From the NCBI GenBank assembly GCA_949300145.1, contig CASGDA010000003.1, positions 1-64,000 of the forward strand: a DNA stretch of 64,000 nt. The letters run 5' to 3'. The stretch is from an uncultured Treponema sp. GTDB taxonomy: Bacteria; Spirochaetota; Spirochaetia; Treponematales; Treponemataceae. Positions within the stretch are counted from its first letter, which is position 1. Each line of letters opens with the position of its first letter. Both the position numbers and the translations under genes were made by a program. The notes under the pieces were generated by a model that worked only from the letters and a program-made list of their open reading frames with translations, was not told where the DNA came from and searched no databases. Of the stretch, positions 24,686-35,650 are shown piece after piece.

Positions 24686-27600
24686 ATGAAAATTTCAGAA
24701 ATTTCCGTCCGGCGTCCGGTCACTACAGTAATGATTTACGTCCTCGTGTGCGTTGTCGCCGGTATTTTCGTGCCGCGCCTCGGGGTGGATTTATATCCTT
24801 CAAGTACTGTTCCGGTTCTGTCCGTTTCCACCATATATGAGAATATCGGGCCTCAGGAAATAGAAGAAAACGTCACGAAACTTCTGGAATCCCGGCTCAG
24901 TGCGGTTTCGGGGCTTGAGTCAATGACATCCACTTCATCTTTGGGAAGAAGCAACGTGCGCCTCCTTTTCGGTTACGATATTGATTTGGATGACGCTTAC
25001 AATGATGTGCAGGCGATAATTTCACGGGCGACCAGATCCCTTCCGGACGGATGTGAAGCCCCTGTTCTGCGGCGTTATGACAGTGACTCCTCCCCGATAA
25101 TGCGCCTGACTGTTTCCGGAGATCTTCCCCTGCATGAAATCAGGACGCTCGCGGAGGATGATATCACGCCTCTGCTGGAGCGTATTCCGGGTGTCGCCAC
25201 TGTGTCGGTGTACGGCGGCGCGGAGAAGATTGTGCGCGTGGATGTTTCCGAAAACCGCCTCAGGGCCTATGACCTGACCCTTTCGGAAATCGCCTCCGCC
25301 TTGAAACAGCGGAATATAAAGGCTTCCGGAGGAACGATGACGGAAACCGGCATTGATTACCAGATTTATGTTGACGAGTCCTTTTTAACGCTGGACGATA
25401 TCCGGCGCTCGGTTGTGGCGGAGGTTTCCATTCCGTCATCGGGGAATTTGACAAGGCGCACAAACGTTGTCCGGCTGGAGGATATCGCCGACGTGTATGA
25501 GATGTATGACTACACCGGTTCCAGGGTTTATATAGACGGAATCCCCGGCGTTTATGTTTCGGTTTCCAGGGAAATAGATGCCAACAGCACCAATGTGTCG
25601 AAGGGGGTTCATGCCGCTTTGGACGGCATAAACGCCGCCCTGCCATACGGAGTGAAGGTTTCGGTTCTCAGCGATGACACAACGATGATAGAGACCACAA
25701 TGGGGGAGGTGTATTCCTCCACGTTGCAGGGCGGTCTTCTGGCAATGCTGATAATGCTGCTTTTTCTGCGCTGCTTCCGGAGCACCCTGGTCATCGCGTT
25801 TTCCATGCCGATTTCAATTTTGATAACCCTCCTGTGCATGAGCATGATGAATCTCACGTTGAATGTCATGACCATGACGGGCCTTATCCTGGGAATCGGT
25901 ATGATTGTCGATGCTTCCATTGTTGTTCTGGACAATATCCACCGTTACCGGGAAAAAGGGGAGAGCTCTGCGGCGGCGGCTATCCTCGGTTCAACAGAGA
26001 TGACGACCGCCATAACAGCGTCCACCCTGACGACATTGTGCGTCTTTCTTCCGGTTATAATTTACAAGGCGGATTTGGAGGATTTGGGGCAGATGTTCGG
26101 CGATATGGTCGTCACGATTGTCGCGTCCCTGTCAGCGTCTCTTGTCGTGGCGCTGACCCTCGTCCCTGCCTTATGCGGAAGTGTCCTGCGTATTTCCTCC
26201 CGTGTCCAGAAACCCATAAAGAACAGGGCGCTGTGGTTCCTGGATTACATAATGGAACGCTCCCTTATAATGATGGAAAACGGATATGCGAAGGCTGTAG
26301 CCTTTGTCCTTAAAAACCGTTTTTTGGTTCTTGCTTTTACCGTTTCGCTTTGTGTCCTTTCCATCCTGAAATTCAGCGAACTCGGCATAAGTTTCTCCCC
26401 GCAGACCACCGCCGATGATGTCATGAGGATTTCCCTCACTATGCCTGTGGGAACCGATGATCTGGTCACCGAGAAAGTCCTTTTTCAAATGAAGGATGAA
26501 ATCGAAAGCCGCATATCCGGATACGAGAATCTCATTGTGACGGTGGGGACGGGCAATACGGGGAATATTCAGATTAACCTGCCTCCACTTGACGAACAGA
26601 CAATTTCGCCGGAAGAGATTGAAAAAATTCTCCGCCCGGTTTTCGCCGGCATCCCCGACGCGGAATTGGCTTACAGCTCGGGCCGGAGTTTCCGGAGCGG
26701 TTCCCCTATAGACATAGAGCTGCTTTCAGATGATATGGTGGCGGTCAATGTCCTTAGCAGGGAAATAATCAACGTCCTCAGAACCCGTGTCCCCGGTCTG
26801 GTTGATGTAACCTCAAACCTGGAGTCCGGGCTTCCGCAGTATACAGTTGTTGTGGATCAGGAGCGGGCCGCCGCCCTGGGAATTCCTGTCAGCGAAATCG
26901 CGGATGAGTTGAGCGCCGCCCTTAACGGAGTGGAGGCCACAACCTGGATGGACGGCGACAATGAGGTTTCAGTTGAGGTTTACATCCCCGATTTAGAAGT
27001 TTCGACGCTGAACGATTTGAACCGTATATTCGTGACCGGTTCCTCCGGGAAAATACCTCTGGACAACCTGGTTCAATTTAAACGCACAGTCGCGCCCCAG
27101 TCGATACGGCGGGAGGAGCGGGTGCGGCTTACCCGTGTGACAGCGGAGTTGGAAACGGGTCTTGCGGTGAACAAAATCCAGCCTCTTGTGGAGGAAGCCA
27201 TCCAAAAATATGTTGTTGTTCCTGATACCGTTGAACTGCGCTATGACGGGGAAGCCGCCGAAATGGAGGAAACCGGCGGAATCATGGTTCTTGTCATTAT
27301 TGTCGCCATCATTCTTGTTTTTGCTGTTATGGCGGCCCAGTTTGAGTCCCTGGCGGATCCATTCATCATCTTCTTTTCAATTCCGCTGTTGAGCATAGGC
27401 GTGGTCTGGCTTTACGTATTTACAGGCCAGATTTTCAGCCTTTTTTCCGCAGTCGGCTTTGTCGCCCTTGTGGGTGTGGTCGTCAACAACGGTATTGTGC
27501 TTGTCGATTACACGAATTCCCTGGTGAAGCAAAAAACCCCTGTTGTTGAAGCCTGCATACAGGCCGCCCGGCAGAGGCTCCGCCCCATTCTGATGACGAC

Positions 27601-27838
27601 CCTGACAACCGTCATCGCAATGGTTCCCGTAGCCTTTTTCCCGGGTGAAGGAAGCGAAATGCTCCAGCCTATAACGCTGACAATGCTCGGAGGACTGCTT
27701 TCAGGTTCCATCATGACGCTTTTTATCACCCCCGTGATGTACTCACTGATTAACAAACGGAAGGAAAAGCGTTTTTATGATCCGGAGGCTTTGATTAATA
27801 TGCTTGATGAATTCGATAAAAAACAGGGAATCCGGTAA
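24686..27838 (+). CDS. RND-family efflux pump (AcrB/HAE1-like)
   Basis: 1050 residues with the duplicated AcrB layout: TM1 (VTTVMIYVLVCVVAGIFV), large periplasmic loops, TM2-6, then the second half. TM4 has GMIVDASIVVLDNI with the proton-relay Asp, and TM10-11 have GVVVNNGIVLVDYTNS. It exports hydrophobic or amphiphilic compounds using the proton (or sodium) gradient. Third gene of the TolC-MFP-RND operon, two bases after the adaptor stop. Substrate unknown. Confidence 0.93.
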   Translation: MKISEISVRRPVTTVMIYVLVCVVAGIFVPRLGVDLYPSSTVPVLSVSTIYENIGPQEIEENVTKLLESRLSAVSGLESMTSTSSLGRSNVRLLFGYDIDLDDAYNDVQAIISRATRSLPDGCEAPVLRRYDSDSSPIMRLTVSGDLPLHEIRTLAEDDITPLLERIPGVATVSVYGGAEKIVRVDVSENRLRAYDLTLSEIASALKQRNIKASGGTMTETGIDYQIYVDESFLTLDDIRRSVVAEVSIPSSGNLTRRTNVVRLEDIADVYEMYDYTGSRVYIDGIPGVYVSVSREIDANSTNVSKGVHAALDGINAALPYGVKVSVLSDDTTMIETTMGEVYSSTLQGGLLAMLIMLLFLRCFRSTLVIAFSMPISILITLLCMSMMNLTLNVMTMTGLILGIGMIVDASIVVLDNIHRYREKGESSAAAAILGSTEMTTAITASTLTTLCVFLPVIIYKADLEDLGQMFGDMVVTIVASLSASLVVALTLVPALCGSVLRISSRVQKPIKNRALWFLDYIMERSLIMMENGYAKAVAFVLKNRFLVLAFTVSLCVLSILKFSELGISFSPQTTADDVMRISLTMPVGTDDLVTEKVLFQMKDEIESRISGYENLIVTVGTGNTGNIQINLPPLDEQTISPEEIEKILRPVFAGIPDAELAYSSGRSFRSGSPIDIELLSDDMVAVNVLSREIINVLRTRVPGLVDVTSNLESGLPQYTVVVDQERAAALGIPVSEIADELSAALNGVEATTWMDGDNEVSVEVYIPDLEVSTLNDLNRIFVTGSSGKIPLDNLVQFKRTVAPQSIRREERVRLTRVTAELETGLAVNKIQPLVEEAIQKYVVVPDTVELRYDGEAAEMEETGGIMVLVIIVAIILVFAVMAAQFESLADPFIIFFSIPLLSIGVVWLYVFTGQIFSLFSAVGFVALVGVVVNNGIVLVDYTNSLVKQKTPVVEACIQAARQRLRPILMTTLTTVIAMVPVAFFPGEGSEMLQPITLTMLGGLLSGSIMTLFITPVMYSLINKRKEKRFYDPEALINMLDEFDKKQGIR

Positions 27839-27904
27839 AACGGCGGTTTTTTACGTTCAAAATGCCTTTGAATGACATATTTTTCCACATTTTTTTCTGA
27901 AATC

Positions 27905-27933
27905 TTCACTTTTTAGATATATTTCAGTATCTT
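27905..27933 (+). promoter_or_regulatory. possible promoter of grpE-dnaK
   Basis: TTCACT, 17 bp, TATCTT, about 34 bp before the grpE start. No CIRCE inverted repeat (TTAGCACTC-N9-GAGTGCTAA) is present here. Confidence 0.35.
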
Positions 27934-27966
27934 TAAGTAAAGGATTAAAATATCTTGAGGAAATGA

Positions 27967-28674
27967 ATGTCAGAGAAAGAGAAAAAACGCAAAGAAAATC
28001 ATCATGAAAGCGATGAAATGAAATCCGGCGTGAATCCTTCCGATGAAAAGACGGAATCCGGCGGAAGCCGGGAGGCTGTCTCTGATACCGCGGATTGCGC
28101 GGAGCCGGTTGCGGAAAACCGTGAGCCCGGAACGGAACCTGAAACCGCGGACAGCGTGAACGGTGAAGAATCCGGGGCGGACGGAACCGAGTCTTCCTGC
28201 AAGGAGCGTATCGCGGAACTGGAAAAGCAGAGCGCGGAATACAGGGATTTGTATATGCGCAAGGCCGCCGATTTCGACAATTACCGCAAACGGATGATAC
28301 GGGAAAAGCAGGAAGCCATTGATTTTGCCAATTCAGGCCTGCTTGTGGATTTGATTCAGGTTCTGGATGATTTTGACCGGGCGATTTCGGCCGCCGGTGA
28401 GCAGGAAGCCGGAAGTCCGGCCGCAGCCTTTGTGGAAGGGATTTTGATGATTCGGCGGCAGATGGCGTCGATGCTCGAAAATAAATACGGATTGGTCTAT
28501 TATCCGTCTGTCGGGGAGCTTTTTGATCCCAACATCCATGAAGCGATTGGCCGTGTTCCCGCTGATGATATAACGGAACCGGTTGTTCAGGAAGAATGCC
28601 GCAAAGGCTACAAATTGAAGGAGCGGGTTATAAGGCTCGCCCAGGTTATAGTAAAGACTCCGCCGGAAAAATAA
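27967..28674 (+). CDS. grpE: nucleotide exchange factor GrpE
   Basis: 235 residues, longer than the about 200 of most GrpE because of an acidic, low-complexity N-terminal 75 residues (many E, S, G). The conserved part begins with the dimer coiled coil (RIAELEKQSAEYRDLYMRKA), then DFDNYRKRM, LIQVLDDFDRAI and the C-terminal beta domain with FDPNIHEAIGRV. It speeds ADP release from DnaK, encoded 30 bp downstream. TTGAGGAAATGA precedes the ATG. Confidence 0.95.
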   Translation: MSEKEKKRKENHHESDEMKSGVNPSDEKTESGGSREAVSDTADCAEPVAENREPGTEPETADSVNGEESGADGTESSCKERIAELEKQSAEYRDLYMRKAADFDNYRKRMIREKQEAIDFANSGLLVDLIQVLDDFDRAISAAGEQEAGSPAAAFVEGILMIRRQMASMLENKYGLVYYPSVGELFDPNIHEAIGRVPADDITEPVVQEECRKGYKLKERVIRLAQVIVKTPPEK

Positions 28675-28704
28675 CGGCTGTTGATATTTAAGGAGATATG
28701 AATT

Positions 28705-30672
28705 ATGGGAAAAATTATCGGAATTGACTTAGGAACTACGAATTCATGCGTCGCAGTAATGGAAGGCGGCGAGCCTGTCGTTATTCAAAACTCTGAAGGC
28801 GGACGCACCACTCCGTCCATTGTCGGTTTTACTTCCAAAGGAGAGCGCATTGTCGGTCAGCCTGCGAAAAACCAGATGATAACGAACCCCGAGAAAACCG
28901 TTTATTCCATTAAAAGGTTCATCGGGCACCGGTACAACGAGCTGACCGGCGAGGCAAAACTTGTTCCGTACAAGGTTGTCCCCCAGGGAGATGATGTACG
29001 TGTTGACATTGACGGCAAGCTTTATTCCCCGCAGGAAATCAGCGCCTTTATCCTTCAGAAAATGAAAAAGACAGCTGAGGATTATCTTGGCGAAGAAGTT
29101 ACGGAAGCGGTTATAACCGTCCCCGCTTATTTTAATGATGCCCAGCGACAGGCGACGAAGGATGCCGGAAAAATCGCAGGTCTTGATGTAAAGCGTATCA
29201 TAAACGAGCCGACCGCCGCATCACTTGCGTTCGGCTTCAACAAGGATTCTAAAAAGGAAAAAACCATCGCGGTTTATGACCTCGGCGGCGGTACCTTTGA
29301 TATTTCCATCCTTGAGCTGGGTGACGGCGTTTTTGAGGTGAAATCCACGAACGGTGATACCCACCTCGGCGGCGATGATTTTGACCGCCGCATAATCAAC
29401 TGGCTGGTGGATGAATTCAAGGCTGACACCGGAATTGACCTGTCCCAGGACAGGATGGCTTTGCAGAGGCTCAGGGAGGCTGCCGAAAAGGCGAAAATCG
29501 AGCTGTCCGCTGTCACCAATGCGGAAATAAACCTTCCGTTTATCACCGCGGATGCGAGCGGACCCAAGCACCTGCAGAAAACCCTTTCAAGGGCTAAGTT
29601 TGAGCAGATGACCGACGACCTTTTCGAGCGCACGAAGGAACCCTGCCGCAAGGCTATTTCTGATGCGGGTATTTCCGTGGATCAGATTGATGAGGTTCTC
29701 CTCGTCGGCGGATCCACCCGTATGCCGAAAGTCCTCCAGATTGTGAAGGAGTTGTTCGGCAAGGAAGGTTCAAAGTCCGTCAACCCGGACGAGGCTGTGG
29801 CTGTCGGCGCCGCCATTCAGGGGGGTATCCTCGGCGGTGACGTAAAGGACGTTCTTCTTCTTGACGTCACCCCGCTTTCCCTTGGTATTGAAACCATGGG
29901 CGGTGTTTTCACCAGGCTCATAAACAGGAACACGACAATTCCTGCCCGCAAGAGCCAGGTGTTCTCCACCGCCGCGGACGGACAGACGGCGGTTTCCATC
30001 CATGTTCTTCAGGGTGAGCGCGAAATGGCCGCCCAGAACAGAACGCTCGGAAAATTCGACCTGGTTGGAATTCCTCCCGCTCCCCGTGGGGTGCCCCAGA
30101 TTGAAGTTACCTTTGACATCGACGCCAACGGTATCGTTCATGTTTCGGCAAAGGATCTGGGTACCGGGAAAGAGCAGCACATCCGCATCGAAAGTTCCAG
30201 CGGACTCAGCGACAGCGAGATTGACCGCATGGTGAAAGAGGCGGAGGCCAATGCCGCCGCGGATAAGGCTGAGCGCGAAAAAGTTGAGGTGCGCAACGAA
30301 GCTGATTCCATGATTTATCAGACTGAAAAAGCCCTCAAGGAAATGGGCGATAAAATTTCAGCCGCGGATAAACAGGCTGTGGAGGATGCAATGGCCGCCC
30401 TCAAGCGTGAGCTTGAGAACGGTTCTGTGGAAAGCATCAAGGCAAAAACCGAAGAGCTTAAGCAGGCTTCCTACAAGATTGCGGAGGAAATGTATAAAGC
30501 CCAGGCCGCCTCTGGTGCGGGAGCTGATGCAGCCGGTGGAGCCGGTGCCGGCCCCGACATGAATGCCGGATCTGCCGGCGGACAGGCTGATTCCAATTCC
30601 GGAAGCGGCCCGGAACCTAAGAAGGGTTCCGCAGATGATGTAGACTACGAGATTGTGGACGAGGATAAATAA
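28705..30672 (+). CDS. dnaK: chaperone DnaK (Hsp70)
   Basis: 655 residues, full length. N-terminal ATPase signatures [33 protein letters not shown] and [13 protein letters not shown] are intact. The peptide-binding domain and helical lid follow, with a Gly/Ala-rich tail ending [10 protein letters not shown]. It binds unfolded proteins in an ATP cycle with GrpE and DnaJ, its neighbours. AAGGAG precedes the ATG. A hairpin after the stop separates it from dnaJ. Confidence 0.98.
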   Translation: MGKIIGIDLGTTNSCVAVMEGGEPVVIQNSEGGRTTPSIVGFTSKGERIVGQPAKNQMITNPEKTVYSIKRFIGHRYNELTGEAKLVPYKVVPQGDDVRVDIDGKLYSPQEISAFILQKMKKTAEDYLGEEVTEAVITVPAYFNDAQRQATKDAGKIAGLDVKRIINEPTAASLAFGFNKDSKKEKTIAVYDLGGGTFDISILELGDGVFEVKSTNGDTHLGGDDFDRRIINWLVDEFKADTGIDLSQDRMALQRLREAAEKAKIELSAVTNAEINLPFITADASGPKHLQKTLSRAKFEQMTDDLFERTKEPCRKAISDAGISVDQIDEVLLVGGSTRMPKVLQIVKELFGKEGSKSVNPDEAVAVGAAIQGGILGGDVKDVLLLDVTPLSLGIETMGGVFTRLINRNTTIPARKSQVFSTAADGQTAVSIHVLQGEREMAAQNRTLGKFDLVGIPPAPRGVPQIEVTFDIDANGIVHVSAKDLGTGKEQHIRIESSSGLSDSEIDRMVKEAEANAAADKAEREKVEVRNEADSMIYQTEKALKEMGDKISAADKQAVEDAMAALKRELENGSVESIKAKTEELKQASYKIAEEMYKAQAASGAGADAAGGAGAGPDMNAGSAGGQADSNSGSGPEPKKGSADDVDYEIVDEDK

Positions 30673-30714
30673 CCGCCTGCGCACGGGATAACCTCCTGTG
30701 CGCTGTCCCTTCCC

Positions 30715-30748
30715 AAAGCGGAGGTTCCTTGAAGGAATTTCCGCTTTT
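30715..30748 (+). terminator. terminator or attenuator between dnaK and dnaJ
   Basis: AAAGCGGA..TTCC pairs with GGAA..TCCGCTTT and is followed by one more T only. Another hairpin (GCGCACGGG/CCTGTGCGC) lies just upstream at 30678-30702. This probably lowers dnaJ expression relative to dnaK. Confidence 0.5.
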
Positions 30749-30794
30749 ATGATATAGTCTCCATATCCTGATTTAATTGCGGCAGGAGTTGTTT

Positions 30795-31910
30795 GTGGCA
30801 AAGCGTGACTATTATGAAATTCTTGGCGTTCAAAAAACAGCGTCAAAAGATGAAATAAAAAAAGCATACCGGAAGCTTGCGGTTAAATACCATCCCGACA
30901 AGAATCCGGGTGATAAAACAGCGGAGGAGAAATTCAAGGAAGCCTCCGAGGCATATGAAATTTTATCGGACGATCAGAAGCGTTCCATTTACGACCAGTA
31001 CGGTCATGCCGGACTGGAGGGTATGGGTGCCGGCGGAGGCGGTGGATTCGATCCGAGCCATTTCCAGGGATTCGAGGATATTTTCGGTGATTTCGGCGGT
31101 ATTTTCGAGAACCTTTTCGGCGGAGGCCGTAAATCCTCCTCTTCCCGGGGAGGACCCGCGAAGGGCGCCAGCCTGCGCTATGATATTTCGATTTCCTTTG
31201 AAGAGGCGGTTTTCGGTACAAAGGCTGAAATCCAGTACCAGTGCAATTCCGCCTGTCCGACCTGCAAGGGTTCCGGTTCCGCAGGAGGCGGCAGGAAAAC
31301 CTGTTCCGCCTGTCAGGGTACGGGCCAGATAAGGCGTAATTCCGGATTTTTTTCAATCGCGTCTCCATGTCCAGCCTGTCATGGCGAAGGCACAATAATA
31401 GAAAATCCCTGTAAGGATTGCGGCGGAACCGGACTCCAGCGTAAACGGCAGAAAATACTTGTGACCATTCCCGCCGGTGTGGATGACGGAAAAAGAATCA
31501 CCATTCCGCGGCAGGGGGATGCGGGTCCCAATGGAGGGCCTCCGGGGGATTTGCTGGTGTTTATACGTGTCCGGAAGCATCAGTTCTATGAGCGTTCCGG
31601 CTCGGATTTGTACTGCGCCATTCCGATTTCAATGACACAGGCCGCTCTGGGTTCTGAAATTACAATAACATCTTTGGACAAGCGCCAGATAAAGATTAAG
31701 ATTCCTGCCGGAACACAGAACGGCAAGCTTCTCCGCATAAAGGAGGAAGGTGTTCCCGTTGTGAATTCCCGCCGGGGTGATTTGTACATAAAAATTGTTG
31801 TGCGTGTCCCCGTAAAACTTTCCGCCAGGGCAAAGGCGCTTTTGACCGAAGTTTCAAAACTTGAGGGCGAGAACCTTACCCCCGAACCGGTACCCCTTTC
31901 AGAGTTGTAG
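30795..31910 (+). CDS. dnaJ: co-chaperone DnaJ (Hsp40)
   Basis: 371 residues from GTG 30795, chosen because GCAGGAG lies seven bases upstream and the protein then begins [13 protein letters not shown] domain with HPD ([10 protein letters not shown]), a Gly/Phe-rich linker, four zinc-finger repeats ([32 protein letters not shown]) and the C-terminal substrate domain. It delivers clients to DnaK and stimulates its ATPase. A terminator follows. Confidence 0.97.
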   Translation: MAKRDYYEILGVQKTASKDEIKKAYRKLAVKYHPDKNPGDKTAEEKFKEASEAYEILSDDQKRSIYDQYGHAGLEGMGAGGGGGFDPSHFQGFEDIFGDFGGIFENLFGGGRKSSSSRGGPAKGASLRYDISISFEEAVFGTKAEIQYQCNSACPTCKGSGSAGGGRKTCSACQGTGQIRRNSGFFSIASPCPACHGEGTIIENPCKDCGGTGLQRKRQKILVTIPAGVDDGKRITIPRQGDAGPNGGPPGDLLVFIRVRKHQFYERSGSDLYCAIPISMTQAALGSEITITSLDKRQIKIKIPAGTQNGKLLRIKEEGVPVVNSRRGDLYIKIVVRVPVKLSARAKALLTEVSKLEGENLTPEPVPLSEL

Positions 31911-31933
31911 CGGATAGACGGCAGGTTTATTTT

Positions 31934-31980
31934 AAAACGGAATTTTCCGGACAGTTTCGCCGGAAATTCCGTTTTTTTTT
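31934..31980 (+). terminator. terminator of the dnaJ transcript
   Basis: Stem CGGAATTTTCCGG/CCGGAAATTCCG with a 9-nt loop and ten T residues. Confidence 0.9.
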
Positions 31981-31988
31981 GTTTTTTA

Positions 31989-32017
31989 TTCCTAAATTTA
32001 ATATTACGTGGTATAAT
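31989..32017 (+). promoter_or_regulatory. promoter of the partner-switching operon
   Basis: A perfect -10 TATAAT (32012-32017) with a weak -35 TTCCTA 17 bp upstream. GGGAGAG precedes ATG 32074. Confidence 0.5.
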
Positions 32018-32073
32018 TCACCGGATTTATTTTCCATGCATGATTTGCGTTTATCATCAAAAAGGGAGAGACA

Positions 32074-33477
32074 ATGATTCGATTTCAAAAAAATTTTTCA
32101 CGTATTATGATTGATGTAATCATAGGTTTGTTCTTCTCGTTATTTATGGTTATCCTTCTTCCGGAATTCGAAGGCATAGGGAGGTATGTTTCAACGGCGA
32201 TTGTTTTTTTCATTGCTTCCGTAACCGCCCTGCTTTTGATTAAGACCGCCTGGACCAGACTGGAAGTGAAAGTATTCAGAATAAAGCATACGAGACTGCT
32301 TGTCCGTTTCATAGACCGCTTGAGGTTCTCCTATACGCTGGACAATCTTATAGAGGCGGTTCAGGAGGTTCTTGAATATGACGCGGATTGTTCAGTCCTT
32401 TATGTCAACTCTGAAAATAATTATGTAATTTATAATTCTTCCACGGAAATCGCTATGAATCCGGCGACGCTTACCAAGCTCAACCACAGGTTTTCTTCTT
32501 CCTGGCCTGAAGGCTGGTTTCTCATGGACGAGGATTTAGGTCTTACCACCGATTTCTTTAAGGGCAGGGGGTTCTTCCTGGTTTGCGGAAACCTGCGCTT
32601 CTATGTGTTCTGCCGGTATATGCTTGTTTTCGAGGAAGAGATTTTCAAACATCTGCTTGATGAATTCAATGCTTTTTTGAAACGCTCGAAAACAATCAAT
32701 GATTTGACCGCTATTTCAGAGCTGTCCAAGGAATGGAGTATGCTCGCGGAAACGCAGGTTTCTTTCCTGCCGGCGAAGATGCCCGAATTAAAGGGTTTGG
32801 AAGCCGCCGCCTATTTCCGCCCGCTGGTTAATGTTTCCGGAGACTTTTACGATATTATACCGTTGAACGAAGACCAGACTTTCTTTTTGCTGGGGGATGT
32901 TTCCGGAAAGGGTCTCGCCTCCGCTTTGGTTATGGGCGTCGTAATGAATACTGTGAAAATCACCGGAAACAAAAATGATCTGCCCGGTGTAATACGGAAT
33001 GTTCATTCCGCCATTAAAGCGATGCATTTGCAGGATAAATATTGCGTTATGTTTATTGGAATCATAGACACAAAAAAGCAGACAATCCGTTATGTCAACG
33101 CTTCCATGGCTGATCCTCTTATTGTTTCAAGGAAACTTTCCGGAGAATATGAAATCAATCCGCTGGAATCAACATGCAGTCTTGTCGGTATAATTGATTT
33201 GGACGATATTGAGGAACGGGTGGTTCCTCTTCATCCGGGGGATTTGCTTCTTATGGCTTCTGACGGTGTTTCCGAGGCAAAGAATCTTCAGGGTGATGAA
33301 CTCGGGGATACGGATTTGTACATGCAAACTGTAAAGAACAGCGCGCATAAGGGTGCGGCCCACTTTGTAAATGATATTTCCGATCTTGTCCTTTCTTACT
33401 GCGGGGCGACGGACGGAACAGGAAAGCTGCGGGATGACGTGACGATGCTTGTTGCGAAAATGGAGGAAGCGGTATGA
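32074..33477 (+). CDS. membrane-bound SpoIIE/RsbU-type PP2C phosphatase
   Basis: 467 residues. Two N-terminal membrane helices (MIDVIIGLFFSLFMVILL and STAIVFFIASVTALLLI) enclose a very short loop. A cytoplasmic sensor-like region follows, then the PP2C/SpoIIE domain from about 230: VNVSGDFYDI, LLGDVSGKGLASAL, MASDGVSEA and DDVTMLV carry the metal-binding acids. Such enzymes dephosphorylate a STAS-domain anti-sigma antagonist. Its stop overlaps the start of the second phosphatase. Two phosphatases for one STAS protein implies two input signals. Confidence 0.9.
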   Translation: MIRFQKNFSRIMIDVIIGLFFSLFMVILLPEFEGIGRYVSTAIVFFIASVTALLLIKTAWTRLEVKVFRIKHTRLLVRFIDRLRFSYTLDNLIEAVQEVLEYDADCSVLYVNSENNYVIYNSSTEIAMNPATLTKLNHRFSSSWPEGWFLMDEDLGLTTDFFKGRGFFLVCGNLRFYVFCRYMLVFEEEIFKHLLDEFNAFLKRSKTINDLTAISELSKEWSMLAETQVSFLPAKMPELKGLEAAAYFRPLVNVSGDFYDIIPLNEDQTFFLLGDVSGKGLASALVMGVVMNTVKITGNKNDLPGVIRNVHSAIKAMHLQDKYCVMFIGIIDTKKQTIRYVNASMADPLIVSRKLSGEYEINPLESTCSLVGIIDLDDIEERVVPLHPGDLLLMASDGVSEAKNLQGDELGDTDLYMQTVKNSAHKGAAHFVNDISDLVLSYCGATDGTGKLRDDVTMLVAKMEEAV

Positions 33478-35645
33478 GTCTGCTTATTTTCAATTATATT
33501 GCCGCTGTTTTCTTTTTTGTTTATTCCTATTATCTTGATTCGTATACCGACAGGGGAAGTAATTCGAATAACAGCACCAATATGGCGGTTATCCTTGCCG
33601 TCGGTGTTTTGTTGACGGGGCTGTCTGTTCACTTTTGTTATTTCGATAATTTAAGACTGGCGGCAATGTTATTCCGCTTCTCCCTGATATGTTTTTCTTA
33701 TATGTCTTTGCTGCTTGTGAAAGAAGCCTTTTCCGCGCCTTATTATGAAAAAAATAAAGTCCTGTCTTTTTTCGGTTATTTGTTGATGATAGCGGCTTTT
33801 TTCGCGGCCTTTATGTCCGTTCTCTCAATCGACCTGGTTGAAACGGTCAGGGAAGGGGGCGGCTCAAACTATGCTGTAAAAGTAATCTCCCGGGAAATTG
33901 TTTCCGGCGTAACGTTTTTTATGGTCTTCGCCGGTTTCTATTTTGTATTCTTGCCGGTATTGTCTGTTCTGGTGATGCTTTCCAGGGGTTTTTCCATGCG
34001 CAGCCGCATATACAGACAGCGCCTTATTTTTATGGCGTTGATTCTGCTCGCCGGTTTTGCTTTTTCCGCCGCGCTGGCTTTCCTTTCCCTCCGGTATGCA
34101 TGGGCTTTCTCTTTCATTCCTTTCGGGCTGGCATTTGTTCTCATCGCCTTTAACCGTGTCCGGGAAATAACAACCATTGTTGACCGTTCCGTGTTTCTGG
34201 CCGGAATGATTAACTTTATTTGTATATGGCTGCTGTTTTCCGTTGTGGCCGCATTTGGCATATGTATTTCCTACAAAGTCCTGCCGCCCGGCGTTTTAAC
34301 TTTCATCATTTTCACCGGTATTTTCGTTGTTCTGGTTTTCCTGAAAGAAATTGTGTCGGCTTTTTTCAGCAGACTATTCAGGGTTGGAACTGATTATGAA
34401 TCTGATTTGGAACGTGAAATCGACTCCATCGAGTTTTCGGGAAGCCCGGAGGATATTCTCAAAAAACTTGAGTCCATCCTCGAAAAATATATAGATTGCA
34501 CGACCTTTGATGTCCTCATGACTGATGAAAAGAACAGGTTGAAAACCATTTATTCCAATCACGGTAAAGACGTTGTATTTGATTTTGAAGATAACAAGGC
34601 CATGAGGTTTTTAATTTCACAGAACGAATCAGTCGTCCTGAAAACCCAGGCTGTTTCAAAGCATCTTTTTGCCGATGTTAAAGCGGAAATGCTGTCCGTC
34701 TTTGATTTGACCGGTTCAGACGCGCTGCTTCTTTTGAGGGAAGGCCCGCGTATTGTCGGTATGCTCATGTTCGGTCCGAAAAGACGCGCCGCTGATTATT
34801 CCGACTACGACTATTCATCATTTACAAGGCTTTATTCCCATTTCTTTTTGATTATGTACTATCTGAAGAATATCGCGAATGAATCCATTGTGCTTACGGT
34901 TGACAGGGAAATTGAATTTTCCGGACAGGTTATTTCCGGCATCCAGGAAAATGTCGATCACATCAGTCATCCTAAGGTTGACTGCAACTTTGTGACAAAG
35001 TCCGCCCGCAAACTTGGAGGCGATTTTATTGATTTTATAAAGCTCGGCAGCGAGAAGTATCTGTTTGTCATGGGTGATGTTTCGGGCAAAGGACTCACAT
35101 CCAGTATGTCTATGGTTATCATGAAGTCTGTTCTCCGTACATTCCTGAAGGAAACAACTGATTTCAAGGATCTTGTTGTGAAAATGAATTCCTTCGTCCG
35201 TGATAATCTTCCCAAGGGAACATTCTTTGCGGGGGTTTTCGGTATTTTTGATTTCAAGGCGAATACATTCTTCTATATTAACTGCGGAATCCCCGTCATG
35301 TTCCTTTATACCGCGGCTTATAATAACGCCATCGAAGTTCAGGGAGAGGGGCATGTCCTCGGTTTTGTGCGTAACATCGCCCCGTACCTCAGGGTGAAAA
35401 AGATAAGCTTGAACCCCGAGGATATCATTCTGGTGGCAACAGACGGTTTGATTGATTCCTTGAGTCTCCGGGGCGAACGGTACGGAAAAACCAGGCTGCA
35501 GAAGTCTCTGCTTGACAACCGTTCCTACACCTCTGACCGGGTGGTCAAATTCATTTGTGATGATGCTGTTGACTTCGTTTCTTCCGAGATGGAGGATGAT
35601 GTTACAGTCTTCGTATTTAAATATCTTGCCGGACAGGAGCAGTAA
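33474..35645 (+). CDS. multi-pass sensor with SpoIIE/RsbU-type phosphatase domain
   Basis: 723 residues. The N-terminal 300 contain seven or eight hydrophobic helices, resembling a 7TM sensor. A GAF-like region follows (about 330-470), then the PP2C domain: KLGGDFIDF, MGDVSGKGLTSSM, VATDGLIDS, EDDVTVFVF. It is an integral membrane sensor whose phosphatase should act on the STAS protein encoded six bases downstream. ATGA overlap with the preceding phosphatase. The ligand of the 7TM part is unknown. Confidence 0.88.
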   Translation: MSLLIFNYIAAVFFFVYSYYLDSYTDRGSNSNNSTNMAVILAVGVLLTGLSVHFCYFDNLRLAAMLFRFSLICFSYMSLLLVKEAFSAPYYEKNKVLSFFGYLLMIAAFFAAFMSVLSIDLVETVREGGGSNYAVKVISREIVSGVTFFMVFAGFYFVFLPVLSVLVMLSRGFSMRSRIYRQRLIFMALILLAGFAFSAALAFLSLRYAWAFSFIPFGLAFVLIAFNRVREITTIVDRSVFLAGMINFICIWLLFSVVAAFGICISYKVLPPGVLTFIIFTGIFVVLVFLKEIVSAFFSRLFRVGTDYESDLEREIDSIEFSGSPEDILKKLESILEKYIDCTTFDVLMTDEKNRLKTIYSNHGKDVVFDFEDNKAMRFLISQNESVVLKTQAVSKHLFADVKAEMLSVFDLTGSDALLLLREGPRIVGMLMFGPKRRAADYSDYDYSSFTRLYSHFFLIMYYLKNIANESIVLTVDREIEFSGQVISGIQENVDHISHPKVDCNFVTKSARKLGGDFIDFIKLGSEKYLFVMGDVSGKGLTSSMSMVIMKSVLRTFLKETTDFKDLVVKMNSFVRDNLPKGTFFAGVFGIFDFKANTFFYINCGIPVMFLYTAAYNNAIEVQGEGHVLGFVRNIAPYLRVKKISLNPEDIILVATDGLIDSLSLRGERYGKTRLQKSLLDNRSYTSDRVVKFICDDAVDFVSSEMEDDVTVFVFKYLAGQEQ

Positions 35646-35650
35646 GGATT

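Noticed and set aside
27840-27966. CIRCE/HrcA element before grpE
   Set aside because: No TTAGCACTC-N9-GAGTGCTAA-type inverted repeat is present; heat-shock control must use another mechanism or a distant site.
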